A DNA stretch of 64,000 nucleotides from JBMTVN01 sp046047235 (GCA_046047235.1 JBJOII010000004.1:41487-105486), one strand, 5' to 3'. Positions 1 through 9,326 are shown, counted from the stretch's first letter. Numbers and translations are program-made. Notes: generated by a model from the letters alone, not told the origin.

Positions 1-180
1 CGCAACACGGCAGAGACAACGCCTATACTCCTTACAACAGAACCCCTGCTCCAACCCGCCTTCACCGACCCCGCATCCCCAGCCACTCCCACCTACGAGG
101 TCCACCCCGTCAGATTGACCCGCACCGGATGCGGCACTTTCTACAACACCGGCCCCGGCACAGCCGTCACACCCAACTGA
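1..180 (+). CDS. C-terminal end of a probable secreted protein (partial)
   Basis: An open frame enters from the left edge and stops with TGA at 178-180, giving 59 residues. The tail has the pattern YEVHPVRLTRTGCGTFYNTG, which resembles the last beta-strands of fibronectin-like or other secreted beta-sandwich domains; this resemblance is by eye only. The family cannot be named from this fragment. It converges on the DUF3365 gene, with a palindromic repeat between the two stops. Confidence 0.5.
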   Translation, partial: RNTAETTPILLTTEPLLQPAFTDPASPATPTYEVHPVRLTRTGCGTFYNTGPGTAVTPN

Positions 181-186
181 ACCACT

Positions 187-222
187 GACGGATTATCGGT
201 GCACGTGCGTCATTTATCCGTA
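187..222. repeat. 36-bp dispersed palindrome, imperfect copy E
   Basis: The left arm reads ACGGATTATCGG and the right end TTATCCGTA, around a GCACGTGC centre. It has the same 36-bp length and the same outer sequence as the copies at 10122, 22690, 22870 and 37867, but the right arm has decayed. It lies between the convergent stops at 180 and 265. Confidence 0.7.
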
Positions 223-264
223 CTGCACTTCACACAACACCGCCACCGTAAGGATCTTGCCAGG

Positions 265-834
265 TCAGAATTCCAGCGGGATCCGGATGATAATCGCCCC
301 CATCACATCGCCAAACCGATAGTCCTTTCTCGGACTCTCCGGATGACTGTTGTGGCACTCAATGCAGGATGCACGGGATGCAATCTCAGGAAACACAGCA
401 GTAAAATAGCTGCGGCCGCCCAGCGTCTCCTCCGTCATAAACGGCTCTCCCCCAGCCACGCTCACTTTCTCCAAGCCAATCTGCTCCACCTCAGTCTGCG
501 GCGCAGCACTGGCCCGAATCGGCTGAAGTGACCTCAGGGTATAGGAGAACTCCGCCCCATGCTGCTGGATGCTCAGGTTGGCCCGACGCAACAACTCGGC
601 GTGCGAGGGCTGGTCGACTTTCGAACCTGCCAACTCCGCCCCATCAACGACCTGCTGCTGATTGGCAGCAATCACGGCATGCAACGATTCAGCCATCTTG
701 CGCAAGCTAACGGTCTGCAGCTTGTGAGTCTTCTCGTCAGCAGCAGATGAACTGTTGGTCCACAGGGCAAAAAGAGCCAGCACCAGACTCCAAAGACCAA
801 TGCCAAGACTCCATGCTAGGAAACGTGTCTTCAT
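265..834 (-). CDS. DUF3365 (Tll0287-like) haem-binding periplasmic protein
   Basis: A 189-residue protein with one N-terminal hydrophobic segment (residues 7-24), which is a signal peptide or anchor. A CxxCH haem c motif sits at C157-C160-H161, followed by the family's typical tail (DYRFGDVMGA, then a hydrophobic strand and IPL). The DUF3365/Tll0287 family has a PAS-like fold that binds c-type haem and is thought to sense redox or gas signals. The ATG overlaps the stop of the upstream FG-GAP gene (ATGA at 831-834), so the two are probably translationally coupled. Family assignment is firm; the signal sensed is unknown. Confidence 0.85.
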   Translation of the reverse strand: MKTRFLAWSLGIGLWSLVLALFALWTNSSSAADEKTHKLQTVSLRKMAESLHAVIAANQQQVVDGAELAGSKVDQPSHAELLRRANLSIQQHGAEFSYTLRSLQPIRASAAPQTEVEQIGLEKVSVAGGEPFMTEETLGGRSYFTAVFPEIASRASCIECHNSHPESPRKDYRFGDVMGAIIIRIPLEF

Positions 835-2516
835 GAACGGGGTTCTGTAACGGTTAACACCTGGTCGATCTCAGGTTGTTCAATGACCTGACGGATTCCG
901 CTGGGCCACAGGATCTCAATCCGGTCGATGGCCGACCGCTTGCCCAGTCCAAAATGAACCCGCGCATCCGATTGCATCAGGAAACCCACCGGACACTGCG
1001 CCTCAGAGCGCAGAACCAGATCGCCACTCACCAAAGTCAGAAGCGCACCATAGCCGCTCCGGTTGCTGCGCACCCCCTCCAGCCGAAGCTTAATCCAGTG
1101 ATTCTCATCCAGAGCCCTGTTGCGCAAGAGCACCGCCCGATCAGCCAACGCCGTCAAAACCAAATCCAGCCGCCCGTCATTGTCATAGTCCAGAACCGCA
1201 TTTCCACGACCGTTGTAGGCAGTCCCGAAAAATGCACCCGCCCGCTGACTGGCATCACTGAAGTGCGCCCTCCCGTTGTTCTCCAACAACAGGCTGATCG
1301 AACCCGGCAAAACAAAAGCCGAACCATTCACCACCGCAATGTCCGCATCCGCATCATTGTCGTAATCCAGGAACACCCCGCCCCATCCCACATGCTCCTG
1401 CGTCAGCCTCCCCAAGCCCGATGCCCACATCCGGTCAGCATACAAACCCTGCTCCTCACGCAGATAAAGCGACCCGTAGCCAAGCCGCGTCACAAAGATG
1501 TCCGGCAACCCGTTGCCATCCGCGTCCGCCACCGCCGCATTCATTGACCCCGGAGCTTCGCCAATCGAATTGAAAGCCACACCCACCGCCATTCCCACGT
1601 CCTTGAAATGTCCACGACCATCATTGATCCATAGACCATTCGGCGTGTCGTCGTTGGAAATATAAAGGTCCGTGTCTCCGTCACGATCTGCGTCCAAGGC
1701 CGATACCGACATCCCCCGGTGCTGCGGAGCGTAGAGGCCAACCTCACGGGTCACGTCCTTGAAGGTTCCATCACCCTGGTTCCGGTAAAACACATCCGCT
1801 TCCCCCGGATAAGCCAACGGCCCCGGATATGCCCCGGGGTTCTGCTCCGATTCCGCCTCAGGCTTGTAAGTGAGATAATTGCAAATATAGAGATCCAAAT
1901 ACCCGTCCCGATCGGCATCCAGAAACACCGCTGAAATTCCCGCACCCTCATGCCCCACGCCCGCCGAGCCAGTCACATCCTCAAAGGTGCCGTCACCCCG
2001 GTTGCGCAACAGCTGGTTGCGCCCCAGATTGGCGATGAACAGGTCAGTAAAACCGTCGTTGTCAAAATCACCTGTCGCCGCCGCACCCCCGAAACCATAA
2101 CCTCCCACACCCGCCCGCTCGGTCACATCCTCAAAGGTGCCATCCCCCTGGTTCCTGAACAACCGGTTGGGCTCCCGCGTAGCACACATCCCCTTCTTCG
2201 TCACCCCTTCCTTCGGCCCCCAGTTCAGCAAATAGACATCCACCCAACCGTCGTTGTCGTAATCAAACACCGCCCCACCCGCCCCGTTCGATAAAATGAT
2301 GTTCGCGATGCGGTCATGGCAAAACTGCGGAACAAAATGCAGCCCCGCCTTTGCCGTGCTGTCCTCGAATAAGTCCTTCGCGCCAGCTTGAATGGTTGGC
2401 GTCACTGCCTGGCCAGCACAGAGAGCTGTGGACAAGGCCATCAGCGCAGTCAAAGCGGGAAGTCCGGCTCCTGTGGAACACCCGTTCGACCGCCGGAAAT
2501 AGGTTAGTCCAATCAT
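831..2516 (-). CDS. CRTAC1-type FG-GAP/VCBS repeat protein with ASPIC/UnbV C-terminus
   Basis: About 561 residues, exported (hydrophobic N-terminal segment ending near an ALCAGQA cleavage-like site). Repeats of the form 'FDYDNDGWVDVYLLNWG', 'GDFDNDGFTDLFIANLG' and 'LDADRDGYLDLYICNY' carry DxDxDG calcium loops and predict a beta-propeller. The last ~75 residues (RSGYGALL...SEAQCPVGFLMQSD...VHFGLG) form an ASPIC/UnbV domain. The frame is open to 2888, but that extension runs into the GNAT gene, so ATG at 2516 was chosen. This family is abundant in Verrucomicrobiota and Planctomycetes. Its role is probably extracellular binding, but no substrate can be inferred. Confidence 0.85.
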   Translation of the reverse strand: MIGLTYFRRSNGCSTGAGLPALTALMALSTALCAGQAVTPTIQAGAKDLFEDSTAKAGLHFVPQFCHDRIANIILSNGAGGAVFDYDNDGWVDVYLLNWGPKEGVTKKGMCATREPNRLFRNQGDGTFEDVTERAGVGGYGFGGAAATGDFDNDGFTDLFIANLGRNQLLRNRGDGTFEDVTGSAGVGHEGAGISAVFLDADRDGYLDLYICNYLTYKPEAESEQNPGAYPGPLAYPGEADVFYRNQGDGTFKDVTREVGLYAPQHRGMSVSALDADRDGDTDLYISNDDTPNGLWINDGRGHFKDVGMAVGVAFNSIGEAPGSMNAAVADADGNGLPDIFVTRLGYGSLYLREEQGLYADRMWASGLGRLTQEHVGWGGVFLDYDNDADADIAVVNGSAFVLPGSISLLLENNGRAHFSDASQRAGAFFGTAYNGRGNAVLDYDNDGRLDLVLTALADRAVLLRNRALDENHWIKLRLEGVRSNRSGYGALLTLVSGDLVLRSEAQCPVGFLMQSDARVHFGLGKRSAIDRIEILWPSGIRQVIEQPEIDQVLTVTEPRS

Positions 2517-2658
2517 AGGAATCAAAGGCCGATTCAAAGTCGTGCACCTGGGAACGTCAACCCCGTAGCAAACACGAATGCCTCCGGTCCAATGACACCA
2601 GGTCTCCTCATGCAACGGGACCACCCCCGGACTCAGCCTGGCGCATGGACCATCGCCG

Positions 2659-3564
2659 CTAGCCCAACTCGAAGGTCGTAACGCCGTAGATCCAGTCGAG
2701 ACGCACCTGCGGCGCCGGACCGGTATACATGCGAGCAGTCGCAAACACTTCCTGCATGCCGTACTGGCGCACCAGTTCCATGGCCTGCTGGTTGGGCTCG
2801 GCAATGTCCAGGACAAACGGATCACCCACGGCAATCCGCCCCACCAACCCGCGAAAGATAGCCTCAGCAGTATATGCGTCCCGGGCAAAGAGCGGCCCGA
2901 TTTTCCACCCCCGAAAGCACCGCCTGATCACCCCATAGCCAAGCAGCGACTCCGGCTCCCGTTCATCAATGCACGCCAGCGAATGCGCACCGGACTGATG
3001 AATCCACGCGTGCAAAAATGTATGCCGGTGAGCCGGAAAACAGCGGTGATCAAGATCATGCAGGCTGGCGCAAGGCACAGCGCGCGCATCCACCAGATCA
3101 AACCCCGCTGCCCAGTCGTCCCCGGTCTTCACGCCCTCATAGCGCGCGTTCCGATACGCATACTCGCGCCCAATCCGCTTATACTTCTCCACGTTCTCCA
3201 ACACCCCATCCCCACCCTGAACGCAACCCTCCAAATATCGACGGGCATGCTCATGAATCGCCAGCCCATAACCCTGCCCCCGAAACTCCTCCCGCACGAT
3301 ATAGCACCCCAAAAATCCGAAGCCCTCGTCATAACGTACAGCGCTCACGGTGGCGATCGGTTCCCCGTCCAGCTCGCCAATGAAAAAGCCGCCAGGATCA
3401 GCAGTCAAAAAAGTCTCCGCATCGTGAAGCCCCGGATTCCAGCCCGCTTCCCTCATCCAGGGAATGCAGGTCGCAGCAAGATCGACACCCGTCATGTTCC
3501 GGATGCGGTAGCGCCCGGATTCCAAATGCAAAGCCGCTGTTGAGTTCCCCTCAAGTCGCTTCAT
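2659..3564 (-). CDS. Two-domain GNAT N-acetyltransferase
   Basis: 301 residues. The N-terminal half has a GNAT fold with an acetyl-CoA pyrophosphate loop, YIVREEFRGQGYGLAIHEHA (R/Q-x-x-G-x-G/A). The C-terminal half resembles the YitH-type second acetyltransferase domain. It starts 5 nt downstream of the ABC ATPase stop and so is probably the last gene of the importer operon, suggesting it modifies the imported compound or a metabolite of it. That link is inference from position. The substrate is unknown. Confidence 0.8.
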   Translation of the reverse strand: MKRLEGNSTAALHLESGRYRIRNMTGVDLAATCIPWMREAGWNPGLHDAETFLTADPGGFFIGELDGEPIATVSAVRYDEGFGFLGCYIVREEFRGQGYGLAIHEHARRYLEGCVQGGDGVLENVEKYKRIGREYAYRNARYEGVKTGDDWAAGFDLVDARAVPCASLHDLDHRCFPAHRHTFLHAWIHQSGAHSLACIDEREPESLLGYGVIRRCFRGWKIGPLFARDAYTAEAIFRGLVGRIAVGDPFVLDIAEPNQQAMELVRQYGMQEVFATARMYTGPAPQVRLDWIYGVTTFELG

Positions 3565-3569
3565 GTGCC

Positions 3570-4391
3570 CTAGATATAGTCTCGCTGCAACAGTTGCGCG
3601 ACCCCCGCATCCAGCTGCTCTCTCCGGCGGACAGCATCAAAACGCTGCAGGAGATCCTCCGGACGAACCCGGGCCCGCTCCACGCCTTGGAGATCATGGA
3701 GGATGCTTCCCCGATGCATCATGATAATGCGGTCCCCCAAATGCACGGCCTGCTGCATGGAATGTGTCACCATCAGCGTGGTCAACTTGTCGCGTTGGAT
3801 GATCTCGTGCGTAAGCCGGATAACCTGATCGGCACTTTTGGGATCCAGAGCCGCTGTATGCTCGTCCAGCAAGAGCAGGTCAGGCTTCAGCCACGAAGCC
3901 ATCAACAGGGTGAGCGCCTGACGCTGCCCCCCGGATAAACTGCCAATCGCATTGTCGATCCGATCCTCCAATCCCATGTTCAACGATCGAATACGGTCAC
4001 GAATCTCGCTCTTCAGCCGTGAGCTCAAAGCCCAGCCGAGCGTTCGCGGTCGGCCGCGTCGTGTAGCCAGTGCAAGGTTCTCGGCAATGGTCATGCTGGG
4101 AGCCGTGCCGCTGAAAGGGTTCTGGAATACACGCCCGATGAGTTTCGCACGCTGATGCTCAGACCAACGGGTAATATCATGGTCAGCCAGCTGGATCGTT
4201 CCGGAATCAACCAGAAAGGTCCCCGCAACCGCGTTCAGCAAGGTGGATTTGCCCGAGCCATTGGTGCCGATGATGATGAGAAAGGAACTGCGTTCCAGTT
4301 TGAGCGTAACCCCGCGAAGCGCCCGCACCTCGTTCTGCGTGCCCGGGTTGAAGGTCTTGATGATCTGTTGAAGGTCAAGCATGTCAGGCAA
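3570..4391 (-). CDS. ABC importer ATPase (COG1101-type)
   Basis: 273 residues with all ABC ATPase motifs: Walker A GTNGSGKS (42-49), signature LSGGQ (152-156), Walker B LLLLDEH (172-178) and a downstream VTHSM H-loop. It overlaps the permease stop by 8 nt. The set of this ATPase, a BPD-like permease and an ABC_sub_bind binding protein is the COG1101/COG4120/COG2984 transporter type, some members of which (TrpXYZ) take up tryptophan. The ligand here is not determined. Confidence 0.9.
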   Translation of the reverse strand: MPDMLDLQQIIKTFNPGTQNEVRALRGVTLKLERSSFLIIIGTNGSGKSTLLNAVAGTFLVDSGTIQLADHDITRWSEHQRAKLIGRVFQNPFSGTAPSMTIAENLALATRRGRPRTLGWALSSRLKSEIRDRIRSLNMGLEDRIDNAIGSLSGGQRQALTLLMASWLKPDLLLLDEHTAALDPKSADQVIRLTHEIIQRDKLTTLMVTHSMQQAVHLGDRIIMMHRGSILHDLQGVERARVRPEDLLQRFDAVRRREQLDAGVAQLLQRDYI

Positions 4392-5325
4392 CCTTGGTAG
4401 AACGTCGGGCAGAAGATTGCAGGCGCCGGATCAGGGCAGGAGCCACGAGCGCCACAAAAACAAATCCCGCCGTAATCAGTTTCAGGTCGTTCGGGTTCAA
4501 CCCCCACCTGAGAGCAATGGCCACCAGAAGGCGGAAGAGCAACGACCCCATCACGGCACCCGTAATCAGCAACCCCACCCGGCTGGAACCCACCAACGCT
4601 TCGCCGATGATCACGCTGGCCAGCCCCCAAACCACCATGCCAATGCCCATCTGCACGTCGGCAAATCCCTGATACTGCGCCAACAACGCTCCGCCCAACG
4701 CAATCAGACCGTTGGAAAGCGCCAGCCCGAGGATCAGAATAAAGTCCACGCTGACTCCTAGAGCACGAATCATCTGGGGGTTGTCTCCCGTGGCCCGCAT
4801 GGCAACCCCAAGGTCCGTTCTGAAAAAGACGTAGAGTGCCCCCCCCAATAGCACCACCACCAATAACGCAGTAAACAGCATCGCCAGATCACGAACGGCC
4901 ACCTCCCAGCCAAACAGCTGGACATAGTCACCCATATGGAAAGCCCGCGCAACGAGGCTCTCAGCCTGCGTGGCCAAGGTGGTTTGACTCATCAGGGGAA
5001 TGTTGCTCTTCCCCATGATGCGCAGGTTCACCGAATACAACGCGGTCATCACCAGAATACCGCTGAGCAGGCCGTTGATCTTAAACTTGGTGTGAAGCGT
5101 ACCCGTAAGCATCCCGGCAACCAGCCCGGCAAAAAAGCCGGCGGCAGTCGCAGGTATAGGGGACCATCCATGGACCAGCAGCGTCGCCGTCACAGCCGCC
5201 CCCAAAGTGAAGGAACCGTCAGCAGTAATGTCCGGGAAGTTAAAGATGCGAAAGCTCAGGTAAACCCCCAACGCAAGTAGCGCGAGGATCAGGCCAATTG
5301 TGGTTGCACCTAAAAGGAGGGTCAT
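4384..5325 (-). CDS. ABC importer permease (COG4120-type)
   Basis: 313 residues, strongly hydrophobic, with roughly eight to ten membrane segments. The segment FNFPDITADGSFTLGAAVTA is typical of this branched-chain-type permease family. It starts 7 nt after the STAS gene stop and overlaps the ATPase start by 8 nt, so the three genes are one transcription unit. It should form the homodimeric membrane pore used by the duplicated binding protein encoded upstream. Confidence 0.88.
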   Translation of the reverse strand: MTLLLGATTIGLILALLALGVYLSFRIFNFPDITADGSFTLGAAVTATLLVHGWSPIPATAAGFFAGLVAGMLTGTLHTKFKINGLLSGILVMTALYSVNLRIMGKSNIPLMSQTTLATQAESLVARAFHMGDYVQLFGWEVAVRDLAMLFTALLVVVLLGGALYVFFRTDLGVAMRATGDNPQMIRALGVSVDFILILGLALSNGLIALGGALLAQYQGFADVQMGIGMVVWGLASVIIGEALVGSSRVGLLITGAVMGSLLFRLLVAIALRWGLNPNDLKLITAGFVFVALVAPALIRRLQSSARRSTKVA

Positions 5326-5332
5326 GGCGGAT

Positions 5333-6583
5333 TCAGTCGTTCTTGGTCGGCTCAGAGATGTGGAAAGGACTCACCCAACAGGCGCCCCGCATCAAGTCGG
5401 TTTCTCCCACACCCTCAAACTGGCGATCGTCCGCCATCAAGTGCAGCACGGAACCGGCAGACTCACTGGCCAGCAGGTTCGATACTGCATCCCTCAGCAC
5501 GATCCGGCCCTTCGGAATCGGCCGGTAAGGAAATACCGCAGCATGAAAATGGCCGAGCGCTTCTGTCCCTGGTCCCACCTTCCGCAGATACGGTTCCAAA
5601 TCAGATGACGGCTGAGTAGCCGCAACCCCCGCGACGAGAAGCAGGTTGCGTTCACTCGATCTCTCCGTCGTGAATGCCAGCCACTCTCGCACCTCCGGAA
5701 ACTCTAAAATGGGTTGCCCGGCCGCCAGCGTAGGTGAACGCTGCAGGGCCGCCCCCACAACACCCGCGCTCTCAGCCAAAATAACGAAGCCGCACCCGGC
5801 CTGGCCCGTGCGGGACAGCGCAATATCCACCAGCCCTGAAAGGCTCAGCACCCCACGTTGGGACCGCGACGCCTCAAATCGGATCAGCCTGCCGAAGGCC
5901 CCTTGCGCAGAGAGCCCATAAAGTAGATCCAGCCGCGGCACCAGTTTCCCCTCCGCAACCTGGTGGTCCGGAACACTGCTGCCATCCGTCGGCATCGTCA
6001 CCGCATGCCCGGCAATGGCAAGCGACTCCCCAAAGCGGACCTCACGATCACCTGGAGCAGAAGCAAACGCCCCCAGCCCCACGGCCAGAAGATCTCCAGC
6101 ACACGAAAGGGTATGGATGGAGTCAGCAACCAGCCCCCCTAACGCAAGCGCCCCCGGATCACCATGCAAACTCAGGCCCAGCTCAGCATCCCGATCCAAA
6201 TCATACTCCTGAAATTGGCTGCCTTCCTGATCCCATTCCTTCGTCGCCAGGCAACTGGTTTCCGCCCCATCCTCCGGCTCTCGCTCGGCAACAAGCATCG
6301 AGGCTAACCCCGAAAGCTCCAGCACCTCGACCACGGCCGGCACGGGACGAATAACGCAAAGCTGCCCACGCGCAGCTGCAAGCTCCTTATACGCACCCAG
6401 AAGCACCCGCAGCCCGGCCGAACTCAGATAGCTCACCCCCCTGAAGTCCAGATCGATCTGATGATGCCCTGCGCGAATCGCGCTCTCTATCGAACGCCCC
6501 ACGTGGTCCGCCCAGTTCGCATCCAAACGCCCATCCAGGACGAGCTCGTGTATACCATTCTTATCTCGGGCAGTGATTTGCAT
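5333..6583 (-). CDS. STAS-domain protein with a large unrecognised C-terminal domain
   Basis: 416 residues. Residues ~1-105 form a STAS (anti-sigma-factor antagonist type) domain, with the conserved strand-turn IDLDFRGVSYLSSAGLRVLL carrying the Ser pair at the usual phosphorylation site. Residues ~125-416 contain alternating short hydrophobic strands and Gly/Ala-rich helices (for example GCGFVILAESAGVVGAAL) that I do not recognise. It sits between the binding protein (6-nt gap) and permease (7-nt gap), so it is an integral operon member. A switch gating or reporting transporter activity is possible, but this is inference. Confidence 0.75.
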   Translation of the reverse strand: MQITARDKNGIHELVLDGRLDANWADHVGRSIESAIRAGHHQIDLDFRGVSYLSSAGLRVLLGAYKELAAARGQLCVIRPVPAVVEVLELSGLASMLVAEREPEDGAETSCLATKEWDQEGSQFQEYDLDRDAELGLSLHGDPGALALGGLVADSIHTLSCAGDLLAVGLGAFASAPGDREVRFGESLAIAGHAVTMPTDGSSVPDHQVAEGKLVPRLDLLYGLSAQGAFGRLIRFEASRSQRGVLSLSGLVDIALSRTGQAGCGFVILAESAGVVGAALQRSPTLAAGQPILEFPEVREWLAFTTERSSERNLLLVAGVAATQPSSDLEPYLRKVGPGTEALGHFHAAVFPYRPIPKGRIVLRDAVSNLLASESAGSVLHLMADDRQFEGVGETDLMRGACWVSPFHISEPTKND

Positions 6584-6589
6584 GGCGGA

Positions 6590-8596
6590 TCAGCGGCTGG
6601 GAGTTTGTTGTGCAATTAGATCCTTGGGAAAGGTCAGGCCAAGCTGCTGCGCCTTGCTCATGTTAAGCCAAACCGTCTCTTCAGAGACATTCTCGATGGG
6701 TATCTCGGCGGGGCTTTCACCGCACAGCACCCGGGCTGCCGGCATGGCTGCGGCAACGCCTGGCTGATAAAAGCCCAACCCGATGCACGCTAGGGCGCCG
6801 CGCTCAGCTACCTCAGGTTCATCCACAAAAAGCGGAAGGCGTCCATCTGCCGCCACCTTCAAAACCGCGTCAAACCCCTGCCGAACCGTATTGTCACTCT
6901 GAATGTAAAGGGCGTCGACTTTACGGCTGGCTAAAGCCCGCCCCGCCTCCAGTATCTCAGCCGAATTGGCAACGCTGACCTCTTCCAGTTTGATTCCCGC
7001 CTGCATGAATAGGTCTCGGGCCACCCCCACAACCTTAACTGAATTCACCTCAGAGGCATTGTAGATGGTTCCCACCGAGCGAACTCCGGGGAGCACAGAC
7101 CGGATGGCGTCCACCATGGCCTGAACCGGGGGGAACGAGCCGATACCGGTGACGAAGGGCAGGTGGTTGGTGAAGGATTGCCCCACTCCCGCCGCTATTG
7201 GATCAGAACAACCCGTGAAAACGGTCGGCTTTTGCCGAATGATGCTGCACGCAGCAGAAATGACCGGCGTGCTGATAGGCACAATGAGATCCACATCCGA
7301 CGCTTCGAGGTTCTGGATCATGCCCGGAATGTTGGCGATCTCACCCTGAGCATGGGTTGAACGAATCTCAAGGTTCCGCCCTTCCACGAAACCAAGCTCG
7401 CGCAGCCCGTCTACAAGACCCTTGCGGCACAGGTCTGCCGCCTCATCCGGGGCAAAGTAAGCCACTGCAATTTTGTAAGTTCGTCCAGCCCGTGGTGTAG
7501 GTTTGATCTCCCGCTTCCCGGAAGCCGACATCACGGACAAGTTAGTGGCAGTAGCTGTGATAAACCCGTCTGCTTGATCACGCAGGTCAGCAGGGATCTC
7601 CCACTTGTCCTTCAAACCCGCCAAAACGGTTTCATTATATAAGAACATGCTTGGCACATAATTATCGATCGGCACCAGCGCAGGGTCCTTACCATCCAGA
7701 ATGTCCGCAGCCATGTCGCCGGTGTGCTCACCAATCCGCACGTAGTTGGCCCCCAGATCAAAGAGCGACCCGAGCTGGACCTGACCGGGAGTCGATGAAA
7801 AAGCCGGAATACGAGCTCGCTTACACGCGGCGATGACTTGGTGAGAAGCTACAATCACCGTGACATCCCCCGTCATCAGGATGCACTCCGCTCCCCGACC
7901 AATCACGGCGTTGGCCGCCTCAAGCACCCCCGAGCTGTTGTCCACGGTCGTATCAATCACTTGCAACCCCAGCTCACCACACACCTCCCGCACGAGTTTG
8001 GTCTGTGCAACGGAATTCGCCTCAGCCGCGTTCCACACCAGACCGATCTTCTTGAGCTGCGAACGCATCTGCAGGGCCGTCTCCAGGATGCGTCTGATAG
8101 GTTGAATACAGCCGGAACCAACCAGATAGGGAGGGTGCATAAGATGGTTGGTCGCTGAAATTCCCACTCCGGCCGAGTAAGGGTCGGAAACCAGACCAAA
8201 AACATGCGGAGTCCGCGCCCCGGTCTGATTGGCGTTGGCTACGGTCTGAAGTGAAACCGTGCTGAGCGTGATCAGCATGTCAAACGACCCGTTAGATACC
8301 TCCTTCGCAATCGCGTTCGCCGTGCCAATATCCCCCTCGGGATTAAATCGCTGAATCCGCAACCGCCCCCCATCCCTGTAACCGCGGGCCGCCAGCGCCG
8401 TAAGCACTCCCTCAGCACCCTGTTCCAATACCTCAATGGAGGCATGCTGAACCATCGCCACTTTGACCACAGCCTTCGAAGACATCGCCTCACCTTTACC
8501 GGCGTTGCGCGACCCGCGGTCGGTGTAAAGCAATACCCCGGAGGCAAACAGCAGCAGCACAATGCCAAGCGATAGTTTTTTTAATGTATCCACCAT
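6590..8596 (-). CDS. ABC transporter substrate-binding protein, tandem-duplicated ABC_sub_bind
   Basis: About 668 residues, twice the usual length for this family. An N-terminal anchor or signal (LSLGIVLLLFASGVLLYTD) is followed by two homologous ABC_sub_bind units, roughly residues 45-350 and 370-665. Equivalent motifs occur in both: 'FDMLITLSTVSLQT' against 'VDLIVPISTPVISA', and 'VSDPYSAGVG' against 'CSDPIAAGVG'. ATG 8596 was chosen because a GGGA lies 11 nt upstream and the signal follows at once; ATG 8608 is also possible. The frame is open further upstream but without protein-like sequence. It is the first gene of the operon running down to 2659. Confidence 0.87.
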   Translation of the reverse strand: MVDTLKKLSLGIVLLLFASGVLLYTDRGSRNAGKGEAMSSKAVVKVAMVQHASIEVLEQGAEGVLTALAARGYRDGGRLRIQRFNPEGDIGTANAIAKEVSNGSFDMLITLSTVSLQTVANANQTGARTPHVFGLVSDPYSAGVGISATNHLMHPPYLVGSGCIQPIRRILETALQMRSQLKKIGLVWNAAEANSVAQTKLVREVCGELGLQVIDTTVDNSSGVLEAANAVIGRGAECILMTGDVTVIVASHQVIAACKRARIPAFSSTPGQVQLGSLFDLGANYVRIGEHTGDMAADILDGKDPALVPIDNYVPSMFLYNETVLAGLKDKWEIPADLRDQADGFITATATNLSVMSASGKREIKPTPRAGRTYKIAVAYFAPDEAADLCRKGLVDGLRELGFVEGRNLEIRSTHAQGEIANIPGMIQNLEASDVDLIVPISTPVISAACSIIRQKPTVFTGCSDPIAAGVGQSFTNHLPFVTGIGSFPPVQAMVDAIRSVLPGVRSVGTIYNASEVNSVKVVGVARDLFMQAGIKLEEVSVANSAEILEAGRALASRKVDALYIQSDNTVRQGFDAVLKVAADGRLPLFVDEPEVAERGALACIGLGFYQPGVAAAMPAARVLCGESPAEIPIENVSEETVWLNMSKAQQLGLTFPKDLIAQQTPSR

Positions 8597-8838
8597 GAAC
8601 GCTGTCATCCCGTCCAGACCCCAGCCAACGCATCCCATACCGCCGTAGAATTCGACCTGAGAAAACCGCCTGAGAGCCAGACAACAGGACCCCATAGTGC
8701 GCGATCGGCGAACAGGGTGATATAGGACAGTTGCATGGTCTGAAGCTGCGCACCCCGCCCCTTCCCACCAGAAATCACCCCTCACCTCGTCGAACCCAAT
8801 GCCGAAAGCCTGTTCCGGACAATGAAGGAAATAAAAAA

Positions 8839-8915
8839 TGGTCGGAGCGACAGGATTCGAACCTGCGACATCCAGCTCCCAAAGCTGGCGCTCTACCAGG
8901 CTGAGCTACGCTCCG
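8839..8915 (-). tRNA. tRNA-Pro (anticodon UGG)
   Basis: A 77-nt cloverleaf including an encoded CCA. The acceptor stem CGGAGCG/CGCTCCG is followed by discriminator A and CCA. The anticodon stem CCAGC/GCTGG encloses loop TTTGGGA, giving anticodon TGG. The T-arm contains GGTTCGAATCC. Confidence 0.95.
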
Positions 8916-9032
8916 ACTAGAGGCGGGGGATTATGGAGGAAGCCCGCACGGCTGCAATGCCCAAATTGCATCGACGAAAGAAATCGGCATCCTGCCTGCT
9001 CTAATGCCCGCTGTTCGGAAGGACGCATAGAT

Positions 9033-9272
9033 ATGGCAACCAAGAAATGGATTCCAACGATGATCAGGGGACGAGGGCTAAAGACCATCAACGCCCTTCC
9101 CCCCCTGCCCGCAAAACCCCAAATGTCCTTGATAGGCAGGCTGTCTGAACCGCTCAAACGCCCCGTCTACCGCAAATTAACCGGCCCCGTCTGGCATGTA
9201 CCCGGCTTCGCCCAGCTCTCAGCCCTCCAGTCCATGACCCCCAAAACCCAGAGCGACGAAGCCAAAGGCTGA
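9033..9272 (+). CDS. Small basic hypothetical protein
   Basis: 79 residues from ATG 9033, preceded by a good Shine-Dalgarno (GGAAGGA, 9 nt upstream). The sequence is basic and proline-rich in the middle (LPPLPAKPQ) with no recognised motif. The frame extends upstream through the antisense of tRNA-Pro, but that part is an artefact. A true small gene is plausible because of the ribosome site; no function is proposed. Confidence 0.35.
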   Translation: MATKKWIPTMIRGRGLKTINALPPLPAKPQMSLIGRLSEPLKRPVYRKLTGPVWHVPGFAQLSALQSMTPKTQSDEAKG

Positions 9273-9326
9273 GCCGCTCCCTACCCACCCCATTTCAGGA
9301 CACTGTCCTCTCCGAATACAGCACCG

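Noticed and set aside
8838..9032. N-terminal part of a frame reading GATGFEPATSSSQSWRSTRL
   Set aside because: This is the well-known antisense translation of a tRNA gene (tRNA-Pro here), not protein.
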